Source of the DNA: Viscum album
Lineage: Eukaryota > Streptophyta > Magnoliopsida > Santalales > Viscaceae
Length of the DNA stretch: 64,000 nucleotides
Direction of reading: 5' to 3'
Assembly: GCA_963277665.1 (NCBI GenBank)
Contig: OY728125.1
Span: forward strand, 1,712,518,889-1,712,582,888
A program made the position numbers and the translations under genes. Each line of letters starts with the position of its first letter. Position 1 is the first letter of the stretch. Shown one piece after another: positions 21,477-34,170 of the stretch. The notes below the pieces were generated by a model, which was not told the DNA's origin, did not search any database, and worked only from the letters and a program-made list of their open reading frames with translations.

Positions 21477-23304
21477 TCATGGAATCGAGAATGTTCCAGG
21501 ATCATTGCACTTGGTGGGAATTGATGGTTGTATCAATGCTGAGATGATCTTCCCCAGGCTCACCATCTCATCACCTCTATGTCGCCTTCGGTGGGTACAC
21601 ATCTCCTTTAAAAACTTGTCATATCTCGTAATTTGCTTGATGACATCAATCAATGGAATGTTAACCTGCAGTTTTTTGAATGTCTCCAAGATTTCTTTAT
21701 CAAGTTCAGTTTTCTTTTGTTTCCTTGGTTGGGTGGATCTTTTAGGAAATGGAAGAGGAATGCTTGGTCTTGTTAACTCATCAATAGACACACTCTTTCC
21801 TTCGGTAGGACTTCCCTCATGACAGGGTTCCATCTCATTTGAACCTTTTTCAGTGGTTGGGATGGTGGTTCCCTTTGGAGAGGATGACTGTAATGGAGGG
21901 TTCATTTGGCTTTTATGTTGAGTTCCACTACTAAGGGTGATGGCACTAAAATTTCCCTTATCCCTAGGGTTGAAAAGTGGTTGAGATGGTAGTTTACCAG
22001 ACCCATGGCTTTGGATTTCACCCACTGAGATAGATGGTTTTCTTAATTGGGTTTTGAGGTCTTGTATGGCTGCTAGGGTGGTTTTTTCGAACTGGAGATT
22101 ATTGACAGACATTTGTTTCATCATATCTTCAAGGCTAGGTTCAGGCTTTGGAGGGGGTTGTTGGAAAGGCCTTTGTGGTGGTTGAAAATTTCTGGGTGGT
22201 GGTAGTTGATGACTACTTTTCCCTGGTTGGTTCCATGTTTGATGAGGCTGGTTTGAATACCCCCTTTCCTATAGGCTTAGTTTTCTTTCCACCTAGGGTT
22301 GGATGGATAGTAAGGTTCTTGCATAATGGGTTGGATATAGGGGCATCGTGGGAATATTGCCCCACAACTCCCAGAAGTTTCTCTCAATTGGGGGCATTGG
22401 TCAGAATAGTGGGTATCAGAAGAGAATATACCATAATGTATGGGAGGAGGAGATTGGAATTTTCCTTGGGAAAGCGCAATTTGTCGTAGCAGGGTACTCA
22501 CCAGTTCAAACATTTCATCCACCTTCTTCCCAAATTCAGTACTTTGCACCTCATGGACACCTCGAATGGGTACACTGGACCCTGAACTAAATTGATCAGT
22601 GTTCTGTGCCATGGTCACAATTAGGTTCCTTATAGCGATTGGGGTTTTATCCACTCGTGCACCACCTGTAGCAGCATCAATCACGTTATGATCTATTGGA
22701 ATTAAACCTTCATAAAAATATTGTATTAAAAGTTGATCGCTTATTTGGTGGTGTGGAGAACTTGAACATAATATTTTAAAGCGTTCCCAATATTCATGAA
22801 GGGTTTCTCCTTGATATTGCATTATTCCACATATTTTTTTCCTTATTGTTGCAGTTCGAGAGGCTGGGAAGTATTTTTCAAGAAAAAGTTGTTTCATGTC
22901 AGCCCAACCTCTAATAGGTGAATTAACATAATACAACCAATTTTAGCTGTGTCTTCTAATGAAAATGGAAATGCCCTAAGCTTTACTTGTTCTTCATCCA
23001 CATTGGTAGTTTTAAATGTTGAGCACACAGTATGAAATTCTTTTAAATGCTGATGTGGATCTTCTCTAGGGAGTCCATGAAATCTTGGTAATAAATGAAT
23101 TAAACTAGATGTTAGTTTAAAATTGGGTGCCTCACCTTGTAATTGAATGTAAGTGGGTCGGATATCAACATCAGGTGAGGTGAGTTCTTTTAGTGTTCTA
23201 TTATTTTCATCCATGTTATACAAGTTATGTTCAGTTTTAACTTTGGGTTCAGAAGACGAAGATGGATCAAGAAGAATTTTAAGATGTGATGTCTCCTCCT
23301 TCAA
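21477..23304 (-). pseudogene. gag: gag of Athila element, two frameshifts
   Basis: Three frames follow one another. Bases 23304-22894 hold IHLLPRFHGLPREDPHQHLK and FPFSLEDTAKIGCIM. Bases 22936-22277 hold WADMKQLFLEKYFPASRTAT and GETLHEYWERFKILCSSSPH, the capsid core. Bases from about 22260 to 21477 hold a Pro/Gln-rich stretch, LEDMMKQMSVNN and ATIQDLKTQ-like residues. The last frame continues into pol. No CCHC zinc knuckle is evident, in keeping with Athila. The true start may lie upstream of the ATG at 23304. Confidence 0.85.
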
Positions 23305-23523
23305 AGTGTTGTCTTGTGTGTCTCGGTTTCATTGATGTAGGATCCTCTATAGTTTAGGTTCGAATGTTTGTAAATCTCCCAAAGTAGAACGAATCATACA
23401 AAGAACCTAGACAATAAATAAATTAGAACACAAAAATAAATTCAAAGGTAAAAGATAAAACAAACAAATATTCAACAAAATTCCAAAACAATTATCAAAA
23501 ACACGCACAAAAAAACAAAGCGC
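23305..23523 (-). other. 5' leader of Athila element
   Basis: Short noncoding stretch between the primer site and gag; rich in A on the plus strand. No structure recognised. Confidence 0.6.
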
Positions 23524-23541
23524 TCCCCGGAAATGGTGACA
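23524..23541 (-). other. Primer-binding site, tRNA-Asp type
   Basis: The minus strand reads TGTCACCATTTCCGGGGA, five bases after the 5' LTR ends. It matches 13 of 18 positions of TGGCGCCGTTGCCGGGGA, the complement of the plant tRNA-Asp 3' end used by Athila. The differences are mainly G/C to A/T, as expected for decay. Confidence 0.8.
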
Positions 23542-23546
23542 AAATT

Positions 23547-25054
23547 TGACCGTGTTGTCTTGAAAAGTTAAATTGATTATGGTTTTAAGGTTGATTTATA
23601 GTCTAGGGTAGACCCTAGGTCATCTCTCAATGAGAGTTGGTAGGTTTAGAGTGTGTATTTTTAATAAAAATGACTAAGAGAGGGGATGGTTTTGAAAAGA
23701 GTTTAAAAAAATGACTTAGTTGAAATAAATTAACAGTTGAGTGACCTAGTGGATTTTGAAAAATATGAGTCAAAAGGTTCGATGTGATTTCACTACACAC
23801 ATATAAAGTTCATTGTTCAAAGGGATTCATCTTAGGTTTAGAGAAATTCTTTGGTTGGAGTTAATTGGAATCTCGATTAATTCCTAAGCTTTTTTTCAAT
23901 GCTTTAATGACCAATCATTGACGTAACAATCATATTGTCAAGGTCTAGTACATATGCATGGAATAATAGATTAAAAAGAATATTTAAATCTCAATATGGT
24001 GGGTATGAAAAGGATTCTTGTGATGTCCAATCGGAACAACACAAGTCACACAATCAAAACCTCACACTAATCGGTTAGAAATTAAGAGCATAACACTCAC
24101 ATGCATCAAATCAAGCATTCAAATCTGAAATAAAATAGGATACATGGAATGAAATGTTTAAAAACCCAAATTACTCCAATCCAGTAGCTAGTGTATTTAT
24201 CAAAACTCCCTTGACATGTGTGTAGCTCCCTCACAATGAACACCCAACTTTTATCTCGACATCGGGAAGATGAGGAAGCTCAGGTGGAACTCCTTCTTCA
24301 TCCTTGATTCCCCTATGAGGATAGGGGCCTCCAAAACCTACAAGGTGATTATGATACTACTCTAGGACTCCAAATTGGCCGAAATTCACTCTTTGGCCGA
24401 ACATTCAAATGAGGTTCCCTTGGTGCCTTTTTATAGGAAAATTGGAAGGTGGTTTTGGGCACACAGATTTCATCAATCCACTTGTACCACGCGTTTCGGT
24501 CTTCAGACAGCCTTATCTCGCTTTGGAGAAAATAGAAAAAGTGTATCCATACCTATTTAATGTCTCCAAAAAATTTTTATCACCATTTGGACAACTAATT
24601 CTCATGATATTGATAAAATACAGAACACAACATTTGACTTGGTCCAAATTCAGTGTCTTTGACAGATCAGTTCGGATGGGCCCCATAGAAGCCGAATCAG
24701 GATTGGGTTACTTCATATGAAATGTATCCTATTAAATTTTGGGCTGTCTCAAAACATTTCATCCCATTTTGATTCACGTATTTTGTGTACTATGAAAAAC
24801 AGTGGACAAATGTCCATGGATCCATGTAATTTTGGCCCATATTTCTTCCACTTCATCAAGGGCCCTCCAAATCACCTCCACCTACATTGAAATAATAAAA
24901 ACAAGTAACATATCCCATTATAATGTTGATTTACATTAATTAAATAATTCAAACATAATGTTCAATTTATTATTATATTTGAAATATACATTACAAAACT
25001 AGTTTAAAACAGCGGTGTGAGGGTGGAATAAAACAGTGAACCGTGGTACGATCA
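23547..25054 (-). repeat. 5' LTR of Athila element
   Basis: Partner of 15103-16601. On the minus strand it begins TGATCGTACCACGG at 25054 and ends CGGTCA at 23547. It contains an 11-base stretch near 23622 that the 3' copy lacks (GTAGACCCTAG). Confidence 0.92.
24425..24436 (-). promoter_or_regulatory. TATA box of 5' LTR (Athila)
   Basis: Minus-strand CTATAAAAAGG, matched by CTTATAAAAGGG in the other LTR. It would drive transcription of the element toward lower coordinates. Confidence 0.6.
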
Positions 25055-25059
25055 GATAA
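25055..25059. repeat. Target-site duplication GATAA (right)
   Basis: Exact copy of 15098-15102, directly after the LTR terminus. Confidence 0.9.
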
Positions 25060-26560
25060 CCTCTTATACACCATCTTTTTTATCAGGATAACCTTTTATA
25101 TACCATTAAATACCATATAACATTAATCATTTCCCAATAGATTTTAAGGAAATATAGGTCATACCCATCATATAATCCATAAATTAATTTCTATAAGATC
25201 AGGAATCATTCAACATATAATACGTCAAATATTGAAAATGGTATTTATAAACATATAATCATATCATATCCCACAGAGATAAAGTATGTATCATAATCAT
25301 ATCATCATTTATTCCTAAAAAAACCTATATAAAAGGAATGGGTTTCATAAAAACTTTTTCATAATTATCATAAACCATCTATATAGAAAATAATGGTGTT
25401 ATAAATTTATAATATCCCCATAAAAACATATGAAACATCAGTATTTGTTTCCCCATAGAGAATATAAAATCCAAAAAAATAACATTAAAACATTATTGGT
25501 GAAAATATCCCATCCATTTTGAGAAAACATTTTTAAATTCTAAAAATTTCTTAAATATTAAATCAAATATTTTATTTTGAAATAATCATTGAAATAATAA
25601 TTTTAGTGATTTAATAATTTATAGGTCATGATGGTATATAATATTTTCAATGACATACATTTAAAAAAATAATCCTTTCAATTTTTTTAATAAAAAATCA
25701 AGAGAGACTTGTTTACAAAGTGAAAAAATTTTCATTTTAAACCATTATGTATGAATTTAATTTTTTTAAAACCTTATATTAAAAAATATTTTCAAAATAT
25801 TCAAAACATTATATAAATAAATTTAGAAAAGAAGGATATGGAATAAAAAAATTTTTAGACAGAGCAATGAAATAAATTTGGATTTTCCTTAAAAATATTA
25901 TTTTATAATATTTACTACAGAAAGGGAGGAAAATGATTAGAAAACATGTAATTTACATATATAACAACATTATAAAAAAATTCCTTTGTTTATTTACATG
26001 TTGATCATAACATCTCATCATTGGAGGAGTAGTCATAAAAAATTTCCATAAACAATGTGATTATAAAATATTACCTTTACCTCTTTAGTTACTATTTATT
26101 ATTAAGAAACCTTAAAGAAAGAATATTATATTTTTAAGTATATCACATAATTATTATGATAAGAATCATAAAATAAATTGACATATAGAATATACACCAC
26201 TGAAATTAAATAGGTGGTCAATATGATTTGTGTCCCATCGAAATAAATTTGATATGAAAAATACCTTACATAATATGTAAAATTCATTTTTTCATGTTTG
26301 AACATCGTATATTGTTATTATATTTTTATTACAAATATATTATTGATATATATATATATATGATATATTATTTACTTATGAGATTTTATTACCCATTTAT
26401 GAATAATTACTTGCTTAAATAACATTTCAGGTAATAATTACATTATTTTATAGGTATGATTTGGTTTGGTATTTTTTAGTCATTTTATATTGATCATGGT
26501 TAATTCATATAAATAATATAAACCATTATATTAATTTAATATATTTTCTTTTTATATGTT
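25060..26560. other. AT-rich relic DNA
   Basis: No coding region or clear repeat recognised. Few C or G; CpG almost absent. It continues the pre-insertion host sequence of the Athila element. Confidence 0.4.
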
Positions 26561-28060
26561 CTTAGAGAAATATATTAAAGTTATAAAATGAAAATGATAT
26601 ACACTATTCGTGGAGATAGTAGGTCATATATATGCATAAAAACTGTATCCATTTTTCTTAATGGATGGAAAAAAGAAAAGAAAATATTAATTAAAAATTA
26701 TAGAATTCTTTTTATATAATATATATCATATATATTGGCTTAATAACTATTTTTTTACCATCCAATTATTAATTAAATGTAAAATATATCACATCACTTC
26801 ATAGAGGTTGTTGTCCACATGTACATGAGAGAAACATTATATTTTCCCAGAGGATATGATGGTAAGAACGTTGATTGTGTATTATAATTTAATAATTGTA
26901 ATAATTTAAGGAATATAATACATAAACATTAAATCCATCAATATCTACATCATTGATAGGTGGTAATGGAAAACAAATTATGTCAGTTTGCATGGTGGTA
27001 GTCCTCCGTACACATGATTGGCGACTTCGCCTCCCACATTATGAAAGAGGATATAGTTGCATATCATTACATTAAAATAATAATATCTCACTATATATTT
27101 GATACTAATTTTATTATATCATCATTTTCAAATAATATTTAATGGTTTTACAGGAATAAATAAAATGAAAATTCATGGTTAAGGACTATACCTCCGCTTC
27201 GAATAAATCATTTTGGTATACACATAAATACTTCATACAATGGATTCCTAATTCAACTAATCAATCTAGGATCTGTTGATTGATGTATGTAATATATTTT
27301 GGAAGTTATTGGATTAAACAAATATTTTTTAAGTTTATATAAGATAGAATATGGGGTTCCCTTTTATAAGTGGAGGATAGACAACCCAGGGAATTGTTTA
27401 CAAGGAAAAGGTATACCCACCTTTTACACATACCACATGTCACAAAAATGTATCATTTTCACAATTTAGTGGACATAAGATCCCTATATTTTTATAAAAT
27501 GTTATGGGAAGAGGACTTTAAGTCATTTTAACACTTATTTTTTACTTTAAACCTCATGTGAACTCATTTTATCCTTAAACATAATAATCATGTTTTTACT
27601 ACTTTTTCTATTCATTTTAACCAAAAACAATTATCATTATTATATAATATTAAATATTATGATTGAAAATATTGAAAAAAAATTAAACATTCCATTAGAA
27701 AAATAGGAAATCCTAAAATTAATGTTAAACCCACAAACACAATGGAATGGTGGTTTTCCAATGAAAATATATTCTTAAGTACAAAATTATTTAATATCAA
27801 AATTCATTTTGAAATTTGTTCAATTATGAAAAATGGTATTAATAAATATATAATCCAACTTATCTTAATATTAAAAGAATCTTCAAATTTAATTTTTGTT
27901 TTAAATGTTTTGAATTAAAATGCGGGTTTTTAAAAATCATTATTTGTTAACTATTCATCATAAAAAATTAATCTTTGCATAAAATTCTAAAAAATTAAAT
28001 CAAATTTAATTTTGAAATGTAGATTTAAAAAAGGATTTTTATTTTTTCATCTATATTTTC
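26560..28060 (+). repeat. Decayed LTR related to the 42-53 kb element
   Basis: At 26590-26670 the sequence TACACTATTCGTGGAGATAG and what follows mirrors the hairpin ATGCACCGTTCATGGAGACG of the LTR near 43885. A second copy lies near 26795 (CACTTCATAGAGGTTGTTGT), and a third landmark near 26990 (GGTGGTAGTCCTCCG) mirrors GGGGCAGTAGTCCGC at 44288. Spacings (about 200 and 395) match the intact LTR (208 and about 405). A TTTTGAATTAAAAT...ACTATTCATCA module near 27910-27960 matches LTR modules near 45615 and 45955. Boundaries are unknown. Confidence 0.55.
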
Positions 28061-29500
28061 TAAAATTTGAAAAAATCACAATTATTATTTATTCTATAAA
28101 ATAATTTTTTTTGTGAAAAGTGTTTTATTAAAACATATAATTTCATTACTAAAAATTAAGTATATTTCGATAAATATGATATATTTATATAAAACCATTA
28201 TAAATAATTCATAAAATCTTATTTTTCATATTCATTACAAAATTTTTTAGGGATATTTTATATCATTAATGTTTCAAAAATAAAATTAATAGTATATTAT
28301 CATTCATTAATACATTTTGATGCTTGTAACATAATATATTAATAAAAAATAATTTATCTTAGCATTAATATTTTATAAAAACTTAGGGTGTAGTAGATAT
28401 ATTCATTAATGTACTGATATTCACAAATTAAAATAGAAATAAGACCAAATATTCAATAATAATATGAGGAATAAAAAATGTAAATTACACTGAAATATAA
28501 TTTTATAAATTCAGAAGAAGTTATTTATTTATTAAAATATAGAAAACAAGGAAACTACACATAAAAAAACTCGAAAAAACAGTTTTATGTAAAATATCTT
28601 GTAAAATTCATTATAACATAAAATATAAACTCCTAAATATAAAAATATATTATTTCTATCGTTTATAGATTTTAAAAAACACCTCAAATGATGTGGAATC
28701 AGCGCTTACAAATCTAAAGCATGACTTCTTCAATTGAGGACACCCAAATAAGGATGAATAAACCTCCATCCACCATAAAATATGAATAAAATATAAAAAT
28801 TGGGTGATTTTTTCCATAGGATTTGACTATACAAATTTTAGTGAGAGGTAAGGTGAAATCCAAAAGAGGGAGAAGAAGGATAAAAGATAATTATATACCT
28901 AGGATACTAAAACATAAATCATTAAGATATCATCTATGACAGACCAACATGGAGATATGATGTGGATGAGATGCATTATAGGATTTTGGAATGATCGGGA
29001 AGAACAAACTAGTGGAGGATAAAAATAGTTCGCATGTTTATTAATTACTAATTTTTTCCAATGGGATAATATAGGTAGACTATCTGTTAATAAAAATGAT
29101 GTCATCATATCCATTTGTGATGGTTCATTATATCAGTAGTTATTAATTTTTTTTATTACTAAAAAAATGGATTACATATACATTCCAAATTTGATTTCGG
29201 AAAAAACTATATTTATAAAGGATTTTAATGGCCATAAAATAAGTGATCTAATATAGTTAATATATGAGAGATAGAAATCTATCAAAAATTGGAAAAAAGT
29301 AGAAAATATTGTGGTTGTGGAATTATACAAAAATAGTTCTTTCACTATGATAGAAATGTAGGATCAGACGACTTCAACTAAAATATTTTTCGAATGGTAA
29401 CTCTATCATTGATAAAAAACATTATATTAGTGCTATAAATAACACTTATAAAAGTAATTCTTAAAATATTTAAAATTCATACTAAAAAATAATGAATTTG
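28061..29500. other. AT-rich relic DNA
   Basis: No gene recognised. A 71-codon minus-strand frame at 28899-29114 has no recognisable motif and is probably chance. Confidence 0.35.
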
Positions 29501-31200
29501 TCAACTTTGTTTTAGCATGATAATTTTTTTTATTATGTAGTAAGTATGCGGAATATATTTTTCCTTAAATAATATTTTTAGCAATAGCATGTTTCACACA
29601 CAAATATGAAATAATAAAATATGTGGAATAGTCAATATTAAAAATAAAATAATAATAACACTAAAAATTTAAAAAAAATAAAACAGTAAATTATAAATTC
29701 ATCCAACATAAGATCATGTAAACATAATGTTTTCAAAGGGAATTTTTAAATAAAAGATGTTTTTTTTTAATATTTGTATTTATAAGACAAATATTGAAAT
29801 TAAATATTTTGAATTTTAAAAACAAGAACATAATAATTTGATTAAGCATGTCAATACCAGCTTAGGATGAGTTTTTTATATTTTTCTAAAATAATAGGTT
29901 TTTAGATAAATAATGAAATCGATAATTTTTCTATACACTTTCAATTTTGTGACATTTTCTAAACGCAATAATAACATAAATCATTATGAATTTTTTTTAT
30001 AAATAATAAATTTATTTATTATGTAACATAAGACATTTTAATGTATTATTTTTATTTTAGGAATCACATGTTTATCATTATGGAACCTCAAGTAATAACA
30101 CACATTAAACTTTTTATATATACATACATTTGAAATTAGATTTTATAGTTTTTAGAAATTAAATATAATAAAATGGATTTAATATTTTATATCCAAATTA
30201 ATGTATTACATTATAAAGTCAATTTAATTTTTATTAATATAAATATTATTACTATGATTAATGTTAATTATAGTGATAATAGTGATAATATAATTTTCAC
30301 ATATTTTGTTTATTAATATTATGTAATTTTTACTTAATAAAATAATTTAATATATTTTAAATTATGAACCTAATAATTTATTAAAATAATTATATAATTA
30401 TACTAACAAAAATTTAATTGGTATTCAATTATAAATAAGATTAAGAATACATAAAGGTTACTCTATCGTTTTTCTATAAAAAATAGTTTTTCAATATATA
30501 AAATTTATTAATTTAAATGTTTATTTTATATTTTTTACAATATTAATTTTTTTTAATTTAGATTAAATTAAATCAAATAACATCTAAATTTGGAAAGGGA
30601 TATTACTTTATGTTTTTATTAAAAAAATTACATGTGAAAAAATAGTTTCCACATTAAAAATAAAGTAAAATTTAATATTTATAATTAAATGAATTCAAAC
30701 ATGTTATTAATATGCGTGGAAATTCATTTTTGAGGATTTACCCATCCAATATAACCATAAAATACATTATTTAATAATATTTCAGAAATTTACTATTTTT
30801 TAGATTAATTATATCATTGAAAATTTAATGGTATTCACAAAAGTTCCATTTTCATCACTTATAAAACAGGACCACTACCACCCTTTCAATACCACATGAC
30901 CCCATAGAAATATCCTCTAAAAACAAGAAATTTTCCTCTACTATAAGTCACTAGAATGTATTAAATCTCTTGTTCATTCTATGTTAGCCTATGTATTTAA
31001 ATTTTATGGAGATTATGAAGAGGAACTTGAAGTATTAGTTACTCCACCCCTTAAATTCATAATCATTCCCTTCCAAAACTACCATAACCACATAAACATA
31101 ATGACCTCAATATAATTAGTATAGTAAATAATTATTATATTAACTGGGAACTCCACACTTATTCCATCTAATTGACTTATAAAAATAAAATAACATTGAT
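29500..31200. repeat. Degenerate long direct repeat, copy A
   Basis: Aligns by eye with 34170-35850 at a steady offset of 4638-4668 bases. Landmarks: GGAATATATTTTTCC near 29550 and 34218; AATATTATTACTATG at 30241 and 34907; TTCATCACTTATAAA and TTCTTCACTTATAAA near 30851 and 35490; TACCATAACCA and TACCCTAACCA near 31081 and 35733. Probably old LTRs of one element or a duplication. No coding remains. Confidence 0.55.
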
Positions 31201-31980
31201 CAGGCATTATATGAACTATCAACTCCATAAACCGACATCTTCTGTTTTTCAACAATGCCTCACATGTATAGTTATATGGATGTAATTAAAAAAATAATTG
31301 TAACATATATAATATTAATAATATTATGATTATAAAAATTATAATCTATCTCCATTAAATCTCATTATATGGTAAATTAAATAGCTGATAATGCATTCGG
31401 TGGACAACAACCTCCCTGATGTAACATTTTCCTCTTTTCATATTGATCATCTTACTTTAACCAACACAATTTAAAAATGATTTTAAAATATCAACATTAT
31501 AAAAAAATTATTAGATTATATTGATATTATACTCTTAGTCAACAATACTAACCAACAAAGGTAGAGTGATTTCATGTTTGGTTCATCATAGGAACATACA
31601 TAAACCATGTTATAAAACTTCTTTAGATGACAAAGGAAACATCAATAAAATAATTAAGAAAAATTAGTAATAAAATAGTGAATGTTTATTTATATGAAAA
31701 TATTATATTAAATTTTTAAATTATTATTGAAATATAATCTTTGATCCCTAAAATTATTGGAATATGCCTTCACTGATATAATCTTCATGGAAAATAGAAA
31801 ACATAGACAAAAAAAATATAACTAATTAATAAAACATGATAATAAAAAGACATTATTATATGTTATAATGAGGAATACATTTCATAATATCGTACATAAT
31901 AAACATAATTTATTATTTAGGAATGTATGTGCATAAACACAGTAAACCAGGACAACTGAAAGGGTTTATTGTCTCGATTA
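31200..31980 (-). repeat. Decayed LTR segment with hairpin-pair remnants
   Basis: Continues copy A and also matches 40480-41260. Two remnants of the LTR hairpin in minus orientation lie near 31230 (CCGACATCTTCTGTTTTTC) and 31400 (ACAACCTCCCTGATGTAACA). Matching motifs in the other copy are GTGACATCTTCTGTTTTTAC (near 40520) and ACAACCTCCACGATGTTACA (near 40687). Both end near a shared GGGTTTATTGT (31962; 41248). Confidence 0.55.
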
Positions 31981-34170
31981 ACAATATCTTGAGAAATACA
32001 TATTATTATACACCATCTTTTTTTAGAATGACGTATATACTTCCTCTTTAATTTTTTTTTCACGATCCATAAATAAGACATGATATTTAATATTAAATAT
32101 GTATGATGTCTCTATATGATTATCTTTTTTAGTGAATTTATTTAGATATTGATGAATTTTTATGGATTACTTTTTTGATTTTATAGTGTGATATTGTCCA
32201 TGAAGTGAGAAATATAGTGGTTTGGTCAGTTCATATTTTTACGAATTATCTAAAACTGTAAACCTAAAAGAACATTGGAATGTTATATAGTGGAATATAT
32301 TCTTTAATTTATATAATTTTGATGGTTATGTCTATATATAATCATAGTTGGTATCAGATGAGGGTTTATATATCATTGGATAATAGGATATTAGTTAAGG
32401 TTAATTCAACGGTCATTAAGCTATGTTTGATAAAAATTTCCACATTAAAAGTTACCATTTAGGTTAGTTGAGGTAATGTTTAATATGTTAGATATTTTGA
32501 TATGATATATTTCATTAAAAATTATATATAAGGTAATGTATTGGATTATATACTGAATTTATTATAATATAGAGATTTTTTAGTTCTCTAATAAATTTCA
32601 TCCATGTATGGATTCTATAAATTGGATGAGGATATTGAAGCGATGGACCTTGGGGTAGTCACCTAAAAAAATATGTTTGAGTATCAACTCAATCCTCAGT
32701 GTTTCATAATATTAGTGGGCCTAAGACTACATAACTCTCTAGACAGTCTAAAAGGATTTAATTTTGTTAACCTCATTCTCATTCCAGGACATTATGAATA
32801 TTGAGTTATAAACAAATAAGTTAAAGTATATGAGATAAACAAAACTAATGACACTAGGATTGAATTTAGAGTGATATAGGGTAAACGTAAATCTAATGTA
32901 ATTATTTAATAAAGTAAAATAATTTGTGGTTGATTTTTTTATGTAGTTGGATTAAAATAATTTTCTTATGGTGTTAATCTTCAATCTGTCACGATTAAAT
33001 AATTTTGGATTTATTCTTAGAAAAAATTTAATTTTACCAAGTTAACAATACATTTAATGGATAAAGAATAGATTTTTCTAATAAGAAGCCTGAAGGTATA
33101 AGTGCTAAATTGAGAAACCTTATGTTTATGTCAGACTAAATATTATTAATTAATAATACCAATTTGATCTTAGTTTATTTTCAAAAAATAACAAATAATA
33201 TATTTATGTAGTCTGAAGTTTTTTCAGGTGTCGAATATTTTGTTTTATTAAATATTTATTTTCCTCAAATTACAAAATGTGGGATGAATCACCAAGGAAA
33301 ATATCTCATAGGATTTGGATGATTTTATAGTTATGGAATCAGAGGGAAAATAGAGACTATTTATGGTGGAAAATTAAAGAGCATAATATTCACTATGAAA
33401 TGAAATACAGTTCTTCTATATTTATCATTAATAGGTTTATATACTATATTTTTGGTAAATGGATATTATCTATGTCAATTATATATTACTAGGGCAAGAA
33501 ATGATGATTGACACCAAAAATTTCCATGAAAAGGGATATACAACTTAGCAACTACTACAGAAGTGTGTTGGAAAAATGATATGAAATGAGAAAAAATAAT
33601 CACCCACTCATGAACTATGATTGTTGTATTCATATCTTTTTTGTCCTACTCCTTTTTACCAATAATTTTTAATAAAAGAATTACCACACTGATAGAAAGA
33701 TGTATAACTATTAATAAACAAATATTAGGGTACATGTATTTTAACCGAATCAAATAACTCTTATTTAATAAATTTTTATTGTAATGTATTTCCTATAAAA
33801 ACATAATATCCATCGCTTAGTAAAATTAGATGAGATATTATATATAGATTGGATATCCTGATATAGAGGCCATGATAAATTTCAAGATAAGTAAATCCCA
33901 TATACAAAAATAATCATATTATCACATGTAAATATACAGATAATAATAAACATATTTCTAAAAATTACTATCATTATATTGGGGTATTAGGTAAAAATGA
34001 TTAAAGGGAAACTCTATAATATTTATATTTCTATTATAAGGGAAACTATATGATACATAGTGTTACCTAAGGAAACAAATATTTGTACCTATTGAAATAT
34101 ATATCATCGGTTATGTGTATATATAGAAAACGTAAATTATTGATTTTAGAAAGTGATAATTAAAATTTTG
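31981..34170. other. AT-rich relic DNA between repeats A and B
   Basis: No polyprotein motif found in any frame by eye. If A and B are an LTR pair, this is the interior of a gutted element. Confidence 0.35.

Larger units (their letters stand above)
15103..25054 (-). mobile_element. Complete Athila-type Ty3/gypsy element
   Basis: A 9952-bp minus-strand element with LTRs at 23547-25054 (5') and 15103-16601 (3'), both with TG...CA ends, and a perfect 5-bp duplication GATAA. The primer site fits tRNA-Asp, as in Athila elements. Gag and Pol motifs such as RKDHFPFPYIDQILER, FAYRRMPFGLCNA and VFMDDFTVYG are of the Athila/Tat branch. No second (archaeal-type) RNase H is visible between RNase H and integrase, favouring Athila over Tat/Ogre. 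Two frameshifts in gag and about ten stops in pol make it inactive. Confidence 0.92.
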
